A DNA stretch of 64,000 nucleotides from Rhizoctonia solani (Eukaryota > Basidiomycota > Agaricomycetes > Cantharellales > Ceratobasidiaceae). The stretch spans positions 1,488,001 through 1,552,000 of the forward strand of contig NC_057381.1 of NCBI RefSeq assembly GCF_016906535.1, in the 5' to 3' direction. Position 1 is the stretch's first letter; the number at the start of each line of letters is the position of its first letter. Below, piece after piece: positions 49,212 through 60,908 of the stretch. Under the pieces are notes generated by a model. It was not told the DNA's origin, ran no database searches, and saw only the letters and a list, made by a program, of their open reading frames with translations. The position numbers and the translations under genes are program-made.

Positions 49212-50435
49212 ATGCTGTCCACAACAGACACGCACAACAAGTTGGCCATGGCTCATAACGAACATCCAACTCCATCTGTAGATTTCTACTCGTCGGGGAC
49301 GGCCACCCCCATCGGGAGCAACGCGGTGACACCTGTACCCTCCTCGGCAGCCGGAATGCAGAACGTTTCTGCGGTCGAGGCAGCAATATTGACTACTGCA
49401 AAGATTCGAGCGAATAGACCGGTAGACCAGAGTTTCTTTCTCGCAGTCATGGCCGGGATCTGGGTTGGCTTTGGTGGAATCGCCGGGTTAAATGCTGCTG
49501 GGGGGATACCTGTTTCTGTTCAAACGGATTGGCCTATTATACCAAAGTTCCTCACAGGGGCGTTCTTTGCTTTTGGTGGGTGAATGGGTCTAAAGAGAGC
49601 TGGTTTCGTAACTAATCTATCCAATCAGCTCTGCATTTCATCGTCATTATGGGAGGAGAATTGGTCACCGGCACCACCTTGGTATTTAGTATCGGTAAGT
49701 ACGGCGACCTGAAGCTGCAGGACTCTTGTCTAGGTGCTAACCACTAGTGAATAGGATGGTACAATCGTGCAATTCCCATACGTCGCTCAGTTATCAATCT
49801 TGTTGTCGTTTATATCGGCAATTGGTGTGGTTGCTTGATAATGGCATATTTTATGGCATATTTGAGCGATCTATTCGTCGGTGCCTCCTATAAACAATGG
49901 ATGAATAGCTTAGTTCTTGGAAAGGTTGGACATGGTGAGTCTCACAACGCGAGAATGCATATATGGATAACCTGACAGGATGCATGACAGGATGGGGTGT
50001 TTTGTTTCTACGAGCCATTGGTGCGAACACCATGGTGTGTGTAGCGATCGCGATGTTCAACGCATGCACCGACTCGGCCGGCAAGATATTGGTCCTATGG
50101 TTCCCCGTCATAACATTCGTTATCAGTGGGTTTGAACATTGCGTAGCGAACAGTAAGTTTTGGCAATTTTGCCGGTCGGATAAATGGTTCTGACTATACC
50201 AGTGTTCTTTTTGTCCACCGGACTTCTCTATGGAGCTCCCTCCACAGTTGGGAAGCTTTGGTTTAACCAATCGGCCGCTATATGCGGCAATTTTATTGGA
50301 GGGGCTGTTGTGGTTGGATTGGGCATGCACCTAATCAATTCTTGGAAATCGCCTGTCCCATGGCCAGAGTCATCAAAGAGTTTACCATCTAACCGAGTCG
50401 ACGAAGAACGCATGGGTGCTGCCAGATCATCGTAG
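49212..50435 (+). CDS. Formate/nitrite transporter (FNT family), copy B, intact
   Basis: Exons 49212-49575, 49629-49694, about 49756-49931, 49992-50151 and about 50204-50435 join in phase. Family blocks: KIRANRPVDQSFFLAVMAGI, WVGFGGIAGLNAAGGIPVSV, PIIPKFLTGAFFAFALHFIV, GGELVTGTTLVF, YIGNWCGCLIMAYFMAYL, GWGVLFLRAIGANTMVCVAI, NACTDSAGKILVLWFPVITF, EHCVANMFFLSTGLLYGAPS and GNFIGGAVVVGLGMHL. Six membrane helices as expected. The N-terminal 65 residues are Ser/Thr/Pro-rich and cytosolic. Closely related to the minus-strand copy at 42856-43975, which carries frame gaps. Physiological ion (formate, nitrite or other) cannot be told from sequence. Confidence 0.92.
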
Positions 50436-50570
50436 AGAATACCTTTCGTATCCGAAAATCTTGGACAGTTAGAACTTGGAACTGATGAATAGAATTGTAT
50501 AATTAGACTTTGATTTGGGCGACTGCTTTGGTGTGACTTGTGACACGATTTCAAATTGATACTCATGATC

Positions 50571-52795
50571 ATGTCTACTCAACCCCCACTTGGACTTCCC
50601 ACCGTCTACACCAAAAATGAAGCGCGGGCAAACCAAAGCAGTCCTGGTGGAAGTAAACTATCTATACCAGATAGGTCCGATGTTAACCTTTCGGGCATAT
50701 GGCTTTAACTAACTAAGGCAACAGCCTGGTTCTATCACAGTCACTCAAGCAATGTCTGTCATGTCATACGCATTTGGATATGTCAAAGGTGTACTAATCA
50801 CCCACCGCGACTATAGCTCGATCTATATGGTTAACTAAAGCATTTCTACGTTTCTCTACCTCTTCGAAAGAAAAGGCGGATCAGGTGCATCCTGCTCCAC
50901 CACCTCATTCTCTTTCGTTGGCTGGAAACTGGTAAGCGCGACCAATACAGCCATACACAACTGCGGATTAATTTCTTCTCAGTGACCTTGAGATAGGGCC
51001 CCATCTTTTCCCGCAAACCAAAATATTTTTTGTCCAATACCGGTATCGGCAACCTTCTGCCCCGACTGTGACCCCAACTCCGGTGCCACCACCGTCAACT
51101 CCCACCGCGACACAACATCCCCCACCAATCACTGTCTCACATGAATTACACGCAAAAGTAAGATCCATCGCTTCTTTTTTACCTCGCAATAACATTCCTA
51201 ATCTGTAGGTTCTCGCGGCCGCAGCTAAAGATCCTGACCTACATCACGTCCTTCAGCTCGCCTCGCAAGGTCTTGCAAATGTCACGCAACTGCGAACTCT
51301 CGGTACAGCCATCAGGGCGATCGAGGCTGGAACATATACAAGTCCTACGAGTATACCTCCTTTGTCAAGTGCTTCTTCGTCTTCTCTGGCCGCAATCGCG
51401 TCTCGCTCTGGCCAACCTCAAACTAGTACTGCGGCTCAACCTCGGTCGACGAGTGCCCTGGACTCGCTTTCAGCACTCGCTCCTGTGTCAGCTTCAGCTT
51501 CACTTCCAAGGTCCAACCCGACCCCTACCGTCCCCCCTAAGCCCACTGCTGCTACAGCACCGACCCCAGCACCACCTACAGCCCCCACGCCAGCACCATC
51601 AACACATGTCCAAACTCCCCCAACTCGCGCGATGGCTCCGCCTGCCCTGCCTACCACTGCTGTCCTCCTTGAGTTCGCAGAAAGGTCGATAGATAGATGG
51701 CTGCTACCCACCGAATACGTGCTTATTGATCGGCGTCTAAACGGGGACGTTCACCTATCCACGTTTTACCCGTTCGATGCATATGTTCCTGCTGGTGGCA
51801 CGGCGCGTTCCAAACCAGCTCACCCGATCACTATGCGTTTTCTTGGAGCTTCAACTGAAGTTTGGAATGCGCTTTCGCGCACGTGTACGGTTGTCGCGCC
51901 AAGCAGTGTCCAGGCCGTATTATCGGAAGTGGTCAGCACGTTTCATTCTTAGGAGGACTCATAGTGATATTTACTATTCCTATAGATAACGAATGTTCCT
52001 CAGAGATCCTATCTCCAGTATTGTATTGCACCAGGTGCACTGTGGGAGGATATCAAAACGGTAGGTTATTTTGCTTTTCTAGGCCAAGCGCAAATCAAAT
52101 AACCTGGTTCTGATTGAAACTGTTCTCTGATACAGGCAAATCCCCACGCACAGTCATTCCTCCTTCCGTCCAAAACACCCATCCCTAGTACAACTTCGCG
52201 ACAGCGTCGAAATAACAGTGCGGCCGGAGGGGGTGTTCTCAAGAAACGGAAAACTGACTCGGGAGATGGTACTGCTAAGCCGAAAGCGAAAGGCAAGGAG
52301 AAGGCGGAGCCGATGTCTCTAGCCATCCTGACTCCTGCACCAACTAATCGACCGGCTGCTGTATCAGATAAGCCTGTTATTCCCAGTAGCAACGCGCCCA
52401 CCGCCTCGGAGAGCCAGACTCCAACTCCAGCGGTACCGACCGTGTCTGAGTCAATACCTAAAGTAGCTACTGCGCTTGTTCCTAGCTCAAATTCGACCAT
52501 GCCACTCCCGGCGCCAACTGCGAGTACTCCACCCCTCAGGGCGTTTAGCACGACAGTATCCCGTCCATCACCCGGAAATTACTCCGCCCGCATTGTCCAT
52601 TCGTCACATTCGGGCAGACCGGCGGCATATCCAAACAACGCCACCAGATCTTCGCCCCCTCCTCAACACCCAGCCCTGTCAAATACGACCACACTGTCGC
52701 AACCGCAAGCTCTCTCGCAATTGCAACAGGCCGGACAACCGCTCAACCAACATATTTCAGCAGATCCCCCGGTTTCGGGAGGAAAGTCCGAGTGA
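50571..52795 (+). CDS. Swc3-like protein (possible SWR1-complex subunit)
   Basis: Start MSTQPPLGLPTVYTKNEARA at 50571, 135 bp after the FNT copy B stop. Structured parts: SLSLAGNWDLEIGPHLFPQT with KIFFVQYRYRQ; a helical block AKDPDLHHVLQLASQGLANV; and AVLLEFAERSIDRWLLPTEY. This order (beta strand pair, 'PxLxxLMxxAxGxA' helix, 'LEFxExxxxRWxxP' strand) resembles fungal Swc3, part of the SWR1 histone H2A.Z-exchange complex, as I remember it. The protein has long Ala/Pro/Thr/Ser linkers and a basic VLKKRKTDSGDG stretch. Seven or so introns; the last exons read VPQRSYLQYCIAPGALWEDI and the Ser/Pro tail ending GGKSE at 52795. Swc3 assignment is tentative. Confidence 0.6.
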
Positions 52796-53516
52796 TGTAC
52801 AGGGCAGAATGTATCCCTGCGAGGCAGGCTATGTAACGATTTTCCGGCGCGTAATCTTATTTTTGCCGTAGGAGCTACTATGTCTTAAACAAAGCAGTCT
52901 TGCCGAAAAAATATATATAAATAATGAAAAGGGCTTATGAGAAGTGAGATGAATTTCCATCCCGGCGCAAATTTAAATGTATCCTTAGAATAAAATAAAT
53001 TGGATGGATAAAGAAGCTTAAGCGGTCTTGGCGGATATGACCGGACATCATGCTAATTGATGGGCGGCAAATCTCTGCTTCAGCATGACTCCCGCACATT
53101 AGACTTCAACTCAACAAGTTCTACCTAATGGGCGTTACGTCAGATGGAATTTTCTATGGACAATGACATTGTCTGCAGTGTCCGGCTAGATCATCACACG
53201 CGCTCATGTGGAGAGCACAAAGCCTCCACGAGGCTGCATACAGCCCCGGAATGGGGACAAGGAGCATTCTAGCCTTTAGAGCTGTTCTCTCTAACGGCAG
53301 GCATCGCTCATTGCTGCGGTATATAAGAGCACGTTTCGTTGCTGGCTGCTACCCTGCGCCGCTCCCTCTTTTACGCGGCGCATTGTAATTTAGTTTTTCG
53401 TATTCCCTCCGAACGGTGAGCTGTTTCGGATTACAATTTATGAAACGAATTGATCCTAATGTGCACGTAATGCAGCCGCATGAATTGTACCTATACATGT
53501 ATTCTACTAGATTGAA
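52796..53516. other. Intergenic region upstream of small ORF
   Basis: 720 bp. A TATA box (TATATAAG, 53320-53327) is followed by a pyrimidine-rich start region at about 53345-53400. Confidence 0.5.
53320..53327 (+). promoter_or_regulatory. TATA box of the 53.5-kb transcript
   Basis: TATATAAG with C/T-rich DNA 25-40 bp downstream. Points to transcription to the right. Confidence 0.5.
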
Positions 53517-53762
53517 ATGCCCTCGATATTCCTCAATGCATATATACCCGGTGATACTTTCAGCCAACTTGAACATCACCAAGGATACCCCACACCTCGG
53601 CCCTTGGATACCCTGTCTCGGTCTCTCTCTCATCTCAATGCCACGTTCGCGATCGACAAGGGGTTGTCATCCTCTGCCACCCCCGCCGTCGGATCTGATC
53701 TAATCTTATTTACTCGTTCCCGCCCATGGATACCCAGCCTGCATGACCCCTATTGGCATTGA
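53517..53762 (+). CDS. Possible small protein (81 aa), first exon of a spliced transcript
   Basis: An 81-codon ORF begins after 'gaaATG' and reads MPSIFLNAYIPGDTFSQLEH to the end PSLHDPYWH. No domain is recognised; there are no membrane or signal segments. It lies at the expected distance from a TATA box and just before an intron-like segment (53776-53845). It may be a real short protein, or an upstream ORF in a non-coding RNA. Confidence 0.35.
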   Translation: MPSIFLNAYIPGDTFSQLEHHQGYPTPRPLDTLSRSLSHLNATFAIDKGLSSSATPAVGSDLILFTRSRPWIPSLHDPYWH

Positions 53763-55060
53763 TCCTGTTGATATTGTATGTTTTAGGTGCGCCCTCTCCA
53801 TGTTCCATGTATCCTTCTTGATACTTATGTTTTGTCTCGGTTCAGACTATTTATGACCCCGGGCGGTCCTGTATCGGTCTCCTCACATCCTCGACTACCA
53901 CGGCCACCACTGTACGACTAGACTCGATTGAAACTGTACTATCAACTCGCTGTGGTATTTATCGACGCTGTATTTATACAACCCACACTCGCTCGGATTC
54001 TAGATGTTTATATGACTAGATTTTTGTAATATATCCATAGGTATGATTCCACCTTTTACTCCTTATGCCTTGGGTTTACTAACGGCGGCCCTCAGATGTG
54101 TAGAATACCCATTCGATCCCCCCCCCCGGACTGTACTACACCTACAACCACATATTTATTACTTGTATATTATTGGACATTTTGTTTGTACAATGTTGTT
54201 TTGTAGAGGTGAGTACTTTACATTTACCCTTTTGATTCGTTCCTAACCTATAGACATAATCAAGATTATAGACATGTATTCCCGAATCATACCCGTGTTC
54301 ATCCTAGACTATATTACCACCCGACCGCACCTATTTATTTACTCTTCGTCCCGTATGTTTCTATAGTCAGTATATTCTCATACAACCTTTATCTAATATC
54401 TAATGTGCCGTTTTTCAGCTGACCATGTAATCTTTATCTGGATATACCCGCAAGTCATTTGTACAACACTGCATCAAGATATTTATCATATATTATGCAA
54501 CTGTATGGCTCGGCCTCCCTGTGGTAAGCTTCTTCGTTGCGTCAGTATATGAAACGATCTGATCTCTTGCTCAGACGTGTTACTATACCCATACTCTGTA
54601 TTTAACTCAAGACCCGGATCTGTATCACCATCCACTGTAGAGTATTTGTACGCCCTTTTTATTATGAACAACTGTTTTTTTGCGCACTCCCACATAGAGT
54701 AAGTATTTTCAGCTCGCTAAGCATCGACTTGAACTAATGATCATTTCAGTGTATCTTTTAGATTGTTCTTGTACCTTTGCCTCGGATAATGTATCTAATG
54801 ATAACACCTTGTAGTTAAGCTATATCTACGCATATACGCGCGTATTTGTATACTATTGTACTTTACGGCCTAGTCGCATGTCTCATGTTTTATTGCACAT
54901 GTATCACTCTGTCGTGTAGTGACACTGTATCATGTGTACCTTACCTTGTAGTATGTCTTGCGTCTACACTGTATATTACCGCTACTATTCGCCACTAATA
55001 CCACTGCTATTTATTTTACGTGTTGCGTGAAGGGCTTGCTTCGTGCATGCAACGGTCGGG
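53763..55060 (+). ncRNA. Pyrimidine-rich region resembling a multi-intron non-coding transcript
   Basis: The plus strand is strongly T/C-biased and has no long ORF. It contains intron-like segments with good borders: 53776-53845 (GTATGT...TTCAG), 54209-54253 (GTGAGT...TATAG), 54534-54574 (GTAAGC...CTCAG) and 54699-54749 (GTAAGT...TTCAG, branch-like CTAAT). The series fits a spliced long non-coding RNA, or a long 3' region of the small ORF at 53517. RNA data are needed to support it. Confidence 0.35.
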
Positions 55061-55327
55061 AAGTCGGTCATGTGAATTCTTTGTTGAGCTCGCGTGACAC
55101 TCAGATTCTCCACAAGTACATCCTCTAAATATATATTATGACCCTTGCTTGTATTCGTATAAGCAAGAAACAACTGGAGATATAATTGGGAAAGTAGAAC
55201 TATAAGATAATACAATGCAGATTAGAGTATAATGAAACGTACGCCAGTCCGTATTTGGGAGATTTCCCCACTCGTCACTGCATAGCCGGGGCCCTCCGCT
55301 GTGACATCACTCGTTCCCTATTGACAG
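55061..55327. other. Intergenic stretch
   Basis: Less than 300 bp between the pyrimidine-rich region and the stop of the next minus-strand gene. Nothing seen. Confidence 0.5.
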
Positions 55328-56187
55328 CTAGAGCCCTGCCCACAAATCCTCCGACTCGCCTGGATCTCCCCTGTTGATGCCGATGTTTGGGTTGGGTTTG
55401 CGGGCAGGGGCAACAACATTCCGCACACTCGCCTCGTCAGCCCATCCGTTTGTGCCAGCATCAAACACAACGTCCCCTTCGGCCCCGCTAAGCGCCCCTC
55501 TCGGTCCCCTTCCCCAATCCGGAATTTCATCGTCGTCGAGGTCGATGTCCAATCGAGTATGGTTTCTGTCGTGATGGGTCGGGAGAGATAAATCGATTTT
55601 CCGTGGTCGAGAGAATAGCGATTGGCCAGACTGGCGCATCACCGCTGCTAGCCGCCCAAATTGCATAACATTACGGAAGACGAGCAACAGAGTATCGAGC
55701 AGTTCTTCTTCCTTGGATGTGTTTCCGCACCCGGCGAGGAACAGAACGAGCAGCGTGACCACACAGAGGGTGGTCAGGATTAAATCGAATATGTTGAACG
55801 GTGATTTCCAAAATTGCTGCGGATGTAGAATTGGTGTGAGCGGGAGAGAAAGAGAGAACACGAGAGATGAGATACGAGACTTACGCGTCCAAAAGCCAAG
55901 AACCGAATCGAAACTTCTGCAATCATCGCAGAATTCACAATAATTTCGAGCACGTAAAAGGCAGTCCCAGGGCATCCGTCCGAGAGCGACAATGCAACAG
56001 TCGTAGCACTCAATAACGCCATGCCCAGATAGATTGCTACGTACACCCGCGAGTGCACAAATCGGTTCGCGACAGCTTTTGTGAGTTCATTTCGTGTGAG
56101 CCCATACTGAGAGTGTCGCGGCGGAGGCACATTTGTCTCCGAGTCCGACGAGAGCAGAGGAGCGGCTACCGAGTTCAAGTTGTCCAT
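55328..56187 (-). CDS. Four-helix voltage-sensor-like membrane protein
   Basis: 263 residues from ATG 56187 (MDNLNSVAAPLLSSDSETNV) in two exons, 55885-56187 and 55328-55816, separated by a 68-bp intron. Four hydrophobic segments: VYVAIYLGMALLSATTVALS; TAFYVLEIIVNSAMIAEVSI followed by RF; NIFDLILTTLCVVTLLVLFL; and LLDTLLLVFRNVMQFGRLAA followed by VMRQ. The last carries spaced Arg residues, as in an S4 helix. An Asp in helix three and a Glu in helix two match the countercharges of voltage-sensor domains. No pore helices follow; the C-terminal 90 residues are Asp/Gly/Pro-rich and soluble. It could be a voltage-sensor-only protein. Function is open. Confidence 0.7.
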
Positions 56188-57317
56188 CACAGAGAGACAT
56201 GTACAAATCACGTGAACCGGTAAGAGGAACCGCGATCTGTCACCGCCACAGGTACCATAAGCATACAATCCTGAATCCGTTTTCGGTAAGCCGTTCCCAG
56301 GCTTCAGCACTTTCACCTTTTATCCTGAGTTATAGTTTTGCTGGAATTTCACAGCGCTAATGAGGGGAATGTGATGGAATGGACTTATTGTGAGTCTCCT
56401 CCGTTTCTGATCGGAACTAGTAGTTTCCCGGTATCAACTGCTCAAAGTCGCTCAATTAGTATTAAAAGGTGGATACTAGTTGGTTCACAATTCATAAACC
56501 AGCAAAAAAAAGGACAAAAAAATCACATAGAGCACTATCAGGACATAGGCGCATATCTATATCACGCCAACTGAACAAATAGACAGACTTATCCTGGGGT
56601 CGCCATAATCTGTTTTTGACCTAAGGCCATGAACCAGTTACCTGAAGATCGCAGCTCTACAGAATACAACCGGCTGTAATGCGTATATAACCTGTTATCA
56701 CCCAGAGATTATAATTATTATTACAGAGGTTAAATGGTCACAATTAGTTTAGGCAAACTATATTTTGGACGTAAAGTTTGCTACGAGACCATCTGCCAGT
56801 AGCATCACTACTCATGTCTTTGACTCTGCGAGTGCTTATAATTTGTTTCGCTCATGCCATCTGTGAGTGTCGAATCACATTTTCTTATTAACTCTGAGTA
56901 CTATAATCTTGTTCTATTCATTTAACGAGAAAGAATTTAGTATATACGTTGATGCACAAGATAGTGGTATATACCAAGCACCTTAGAGTCAGCTTGCCAG
57001 CCTTCCAGAGCCGACCTGGGGGAGAACGAGGATCGGTAGAATAGTTGCCCGTATCACAAGACCGTACTGAAGTATAGCTTATTGAATAAAATAGTCCACG
57101 CTGCGAGTAGAAGGCAGCTAGGCCAAGGTCACTTAAGTACCAAATATTTGAGGGAAATTATTCTCGTGATTTGTTTCAAGCTTATAGCACTCATACATAT
57201 GGACAGAAAAGAGAAAACGGGACCACTCATCAACTAAGATATGTTGGGCAAATGTCATTGCCCATTCTGTAATTATGCATACATCCCAGTGATGAGTGGT
57301 GCGGACATACTTGCCGA
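56188..57317. other. Intergenic region
   Basis: 1.13 kb, AT-rich, upstream of the voltage-sensor-like gene and downstream of the pectate lyase. No gene supported. Confidence 0.55.
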
Positions 57318-58261
57318 TCAGAACTTGCAGCTGTAAACCCCAACACTCGTCAGCAACCTCATACACCAGCCACAACAGATCTCACGTACTTGCTGTTTGC
57401 CTTGTTCGACGTCAGCTTCGTCGGCTCCTTTCCGCTGTTGTTGCCCTGGAACGTGTCGCACATCGACTTGACGCTCGTCGGGGTCACGTTCGAGATCGTT
57501 GCGACATCCCCGTAGTTCGAGTTGATCCCCGCCAGCAGACTGCCGTTCTTCGCAATCACATCGCTGATGTTCACAGTGCGCTTGTACTGCGTCTTGCAGT
57601 TGCCGCATGCACGGTACAACTTGCCAAAGTCCTGGACGCAGTACGACGAGATGTTGACGGTTCCTCCACCGTTGTGCTGCACCACCTTGTCGCTGGCGCC
57701 CTTGGCTCCGCCGCCCCTGATCGTGGTCGTGCCGGATGTCTGGCGGATGGTGATGGCATCTTCGCATACGTCCTCGAACCACACGTTCTCGATCGTGCAG
57801 GAGCCCTTGCAGTGGACACCCTCGGCCTGGTCCGCACCGATGACGACGTTTCTGCAAACAAAGATGAGTTAAGACTGAGTAAGGAGACTCGTTCGAATGT
57901 AGCTTACTTGAGTGTGGCGCCGTTCTCAAGCAGGAACACGGCATCCTTGTCGCCGCCCTCCTTCTGACCAGAGCAAGCACCCTTACCGCGGTCGAAGCGA
58001 ACGTTGCCACCTAGTTAGCGATTTGTAAGTAACTAGTGTGGCACGCATATAGCTGTCTTATCAGCACTCACCGTCAAATGTGCCCTTGACGCTCATGGGA
58101 GCGCTCAGGCTGGAGGTCTTGGGAGGTGTGGGGAAGGTGCAGCTGGCGGCACGCTTCATAAATGCAGCGCTGGTGTCGATGGTAGGAGAGGGAGCGGCGA
58201 TAGCGGCCTGTGCGAAGAAGGCAGAGACGGCAATGATAGTGGAAAGCTTGAAAGAGATCAT
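57318..58261 (-). CDS. Secreted pectate lyase, PL3 family
   Basis: Calcium-dependent beta-eliminase of polygalacturonate, a cell-wall-degrading enzyme. Start at 58261: [20 protein letters not shown], a clean signal peptide, then a short prosegment. Exons joined in phase give [65 protein letters not shown] and [20 protein letters not shown], all features of PL3 (parallel beta-helix, Cys-rich). The tail NSNCKF comes from a last small exon ending with TGA at 57318. Three introns. GC content is higher than in neighbouring genes. Confidence 0.92.
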
Positions 58262-59458
58262 GATGTGTGTGGAAAAGTGAGTGTAAAGTGAGGGTGTGGA
58301 GAGTATAGTAGTGGTAATGAAGAGATGAAAGAAAGACGCTTGTTGTTGAGTTGGAGCAGTGTTGGGATCGGGTTTATATGCAAGGTGGGGACCAGCTGGA
58401 CATGACATGGACCAACATGCGTTGGCGAGCTCCGGCGATAGGTCGCAACAGTCTTGGCACTGTATCCAGGCCACACGTTAGAAATGGACCGAGTCATCGT
58501 GCCAAGCCTCCCCCCGTTTCGATAGGCCAGCGAGGAAGTAGAGATGGAGATTAAAGGTGCCGACGCGGTTTAATTTGTCACAGAGACGCAAGCGGTCGCC
58601 GAAGCAGTTCTGGCTCTTGAATCACTGCGGCCAGCTAATGAGAAACAGAGTTGATTTGAATTACACCGATCCAGGAATTATTTGGGAAGGCGATAATTTG
58701 GGTGTATAGATCTAGGGCTTGACGCACTACTTTGGGGGCATGGATCATTGCCATTGTTCATTGGCCTCGTTGGAATCGGTCAGATGATCAAAGCTAATAG
58801 AGTGTATCAATTCAATAAAGCTTTAGAGATACAACAGAAGGGCACATTCGATTCGTCAATATTCAACTATAAACTGATGAGGGGATGCATATTCTCGAAC
58901 CATTTACCTAATACCGTTAGAAGTAAGTGTCATGGGCAAATGTTTAGTACCGACCAGCAAGACTTAGCTACTCCGAGCTCTATTTAGCAGTACTATCCTT
59001 CATAATCCAGTTATTACAAGACAATGGATGGCTGTCCTTTCGAGTTATTTGAGAAACGACTGAGCTCCAAAAGCTACTCCAACGACCTCACCGAACAAAT
59101 GGACAACATACCGCGATAGCAGCAAAAAAAAAATAGTATATTGGGGCTTTAAACAATTGTATTCATTCACCCCGTACATGCATGAGCATATTTGGATCAA
59201 CAACCATAAGTTGAAGAGTAGTAACCCGGGCGAGGGACGTCACGTGCGTAGCCAATTTGTCGCCAGCCACGTGATGAGGCATGAGGGCCCATTGCAAAGT
59301 TGGTGACGACTGCCTCAGCTGGCATCTTCATTCTTGTCCGGTGCCTACTTGCCCGTTTGCCAGAGTGCATACAATCTACTTACTCAAACTGCATACATAC
59401 TACTCTTTTAAAACTCTAAAAAAATCTGGGGAGCTTTTTACGATCGCTCTGGCCTACA
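58262..59458. other. Divergent promoter region, pectate lyase / Rap1-like gene
   Basis: 1.2 kb between start codons. The part next to 58261 holds the lyase TATA. No gene supported in between. Confidence 0.55.
58372..58379 (-). promoter_or_regulatory. TATA box of the pectate lyase
   Basis: CATATAAA on the minus strand, about 115 bp before the ATG at 58261. Confidence 0.5.
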
Positions 59459-60908
59459 ATGCCATTCCCCGTGTTCCCCCCTCCAGAAAAAGCACGGAGA
59501 ACTACCAATGCTCCCGACCCCTACTTGTTCGTGGACCACCTAGGAGATGCCCTCCCTATATTCTTACACAAGGATGTTCCAACCCGCGATTCGTTTGCCC
59601 AAGTCGTCACTCAAAACGGCGGCGAACTTACGACGACCATGCGCCATGCGGTCTACCTGATCGTCGACCCACTCTCGTCGGACGGACAAGACACCATCGA
59701 CGGCTACGGGGACCGCCCTGACAAACGGGTCCTTAGACCCGAGTGGCTAGGAATGTGTGTGACTGCTGGGAAACTAGTGATTGCAGGCGACTGGGGAGGG
59801 TGCAGGCTTGGACGAACTCCTCAACCACGTAAACGCGCAGCAGACGAACAAGACCCGACTGCTAGCGCCAACAAGCAGCCCCGAACTGATATTCCTCCCC
59901 AACCATTACCACAACCCCAGCCTCAGCCGCAACCCCAACCACAGCCTTCGTTTGCCTACCCTGCGTATCCAATGGTGCCTGGGTATTATCCTCCACAATA
60001 CCCATATTACGATCCGAATCCGCAATCTACTCAGACTCCGCAGTCAACGACCCCAATCAAGAAGCGGAATCCCCGGCCTCCGAGACAACCAAACCGCCCA
60101 TGGACACTCGAGGAAAACATCGCATTGTATGATTTTATGAGCCAACATTCGGCTCCTACCGAGCGAGAACAGGCAACGCTCGTCCGACGTTGGGCAAAAG
60201 AGACTAGGCCAGACCGAGGAAGGCAGAGCTGGGTCGCTCATGCGTTCGCTAGTGAGTTCCTCTCCCTACCTTTTTATCATTTATTGAATTAGATTTGATA
60301 TTCCAGCCTCGTTTAAGAATTGGGTCAAGGAATACGAAGCAGGCAATATTAATGCGAATCCTGCCGATTTTGGTGCTGGGCCGGACCCGGATGGAGAGGC
60401 CGAAGCTGACCCGGACCACCAACCTGCCAGCCCAGAATTCTCACCAGCGACGGCGGGAGAGTTCTCTCAACCTACAACTGGGACGGACCAATCACCCGCT
60501 CAGCAATATACATTCGGAACATCCGCAGCTAGCACCGGAGCATTTTCTAGTGCTCCTGTGCAGTATACCAGTCCCTCAAGCCACTCGTATTCTTCGACTC
60601 CGAACCAATCATATACTTCGCCCACCCATGCTCAGTTTACGACTGAAGGGCAAGGTTCGAATCCCCAAGGATTTACAGGGTTTACTGAGTCGCAGCAGCA
60701 GCAGCTAGCTACCAATCAACCTCAACCCGCCCCACAAATATCTAGTCCACGACCCGAGGATCAACCAAAAGCCACAGTAGCGAGCCCTTCAAATGCGGCC
60801 GGGTTTCCTCCTTTGTACCCGATGGTGTATCCTCCGACCAGTACAGGGAATGTAGAGGAAGGGAAAGAAGCGGGACAGCTGGTTGGTAGTGGGGGGTCAA
60901 TAAATTAA
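59459..60908 (+). CDS. BRCT-Myb protein resembling telomere-binding Rap1
   Basis: Exons 59459-60251 and 60307-60908. The N-terminal BRCT-like domain runs from PYLFVDHLGDALPIFLHKDV through AQVVTQNGGELTTTMRHAVY to RPEWLGMCVTAGKLVIAG. A basic PRKRAADEQ stretch and a Pro-Gln repeat (PQPQPQPQ...) follow. Next is a Myb-type helix-turn-helix: RPWTLEENIALYDFMSQHS, then QATLVRRWAKETRPDRGRQS and NWVKEYEAG across the intron. The BRCT-linker-Rap1_Myb order is that of fungal/animal Rap1. The rest is low-complexity Gln/Ser/Pro/Thr, ending GSGGSIN at 60908. The C-terminal RCT domain of canonical Rap1 was not recognised. Confidence 0.78.

Noticed and set aside
60558..60908. Separate small gene at 60558
   Set aside because: It is the in-frame second exon of the Rap1-like gene after splicing at 60251/60307.
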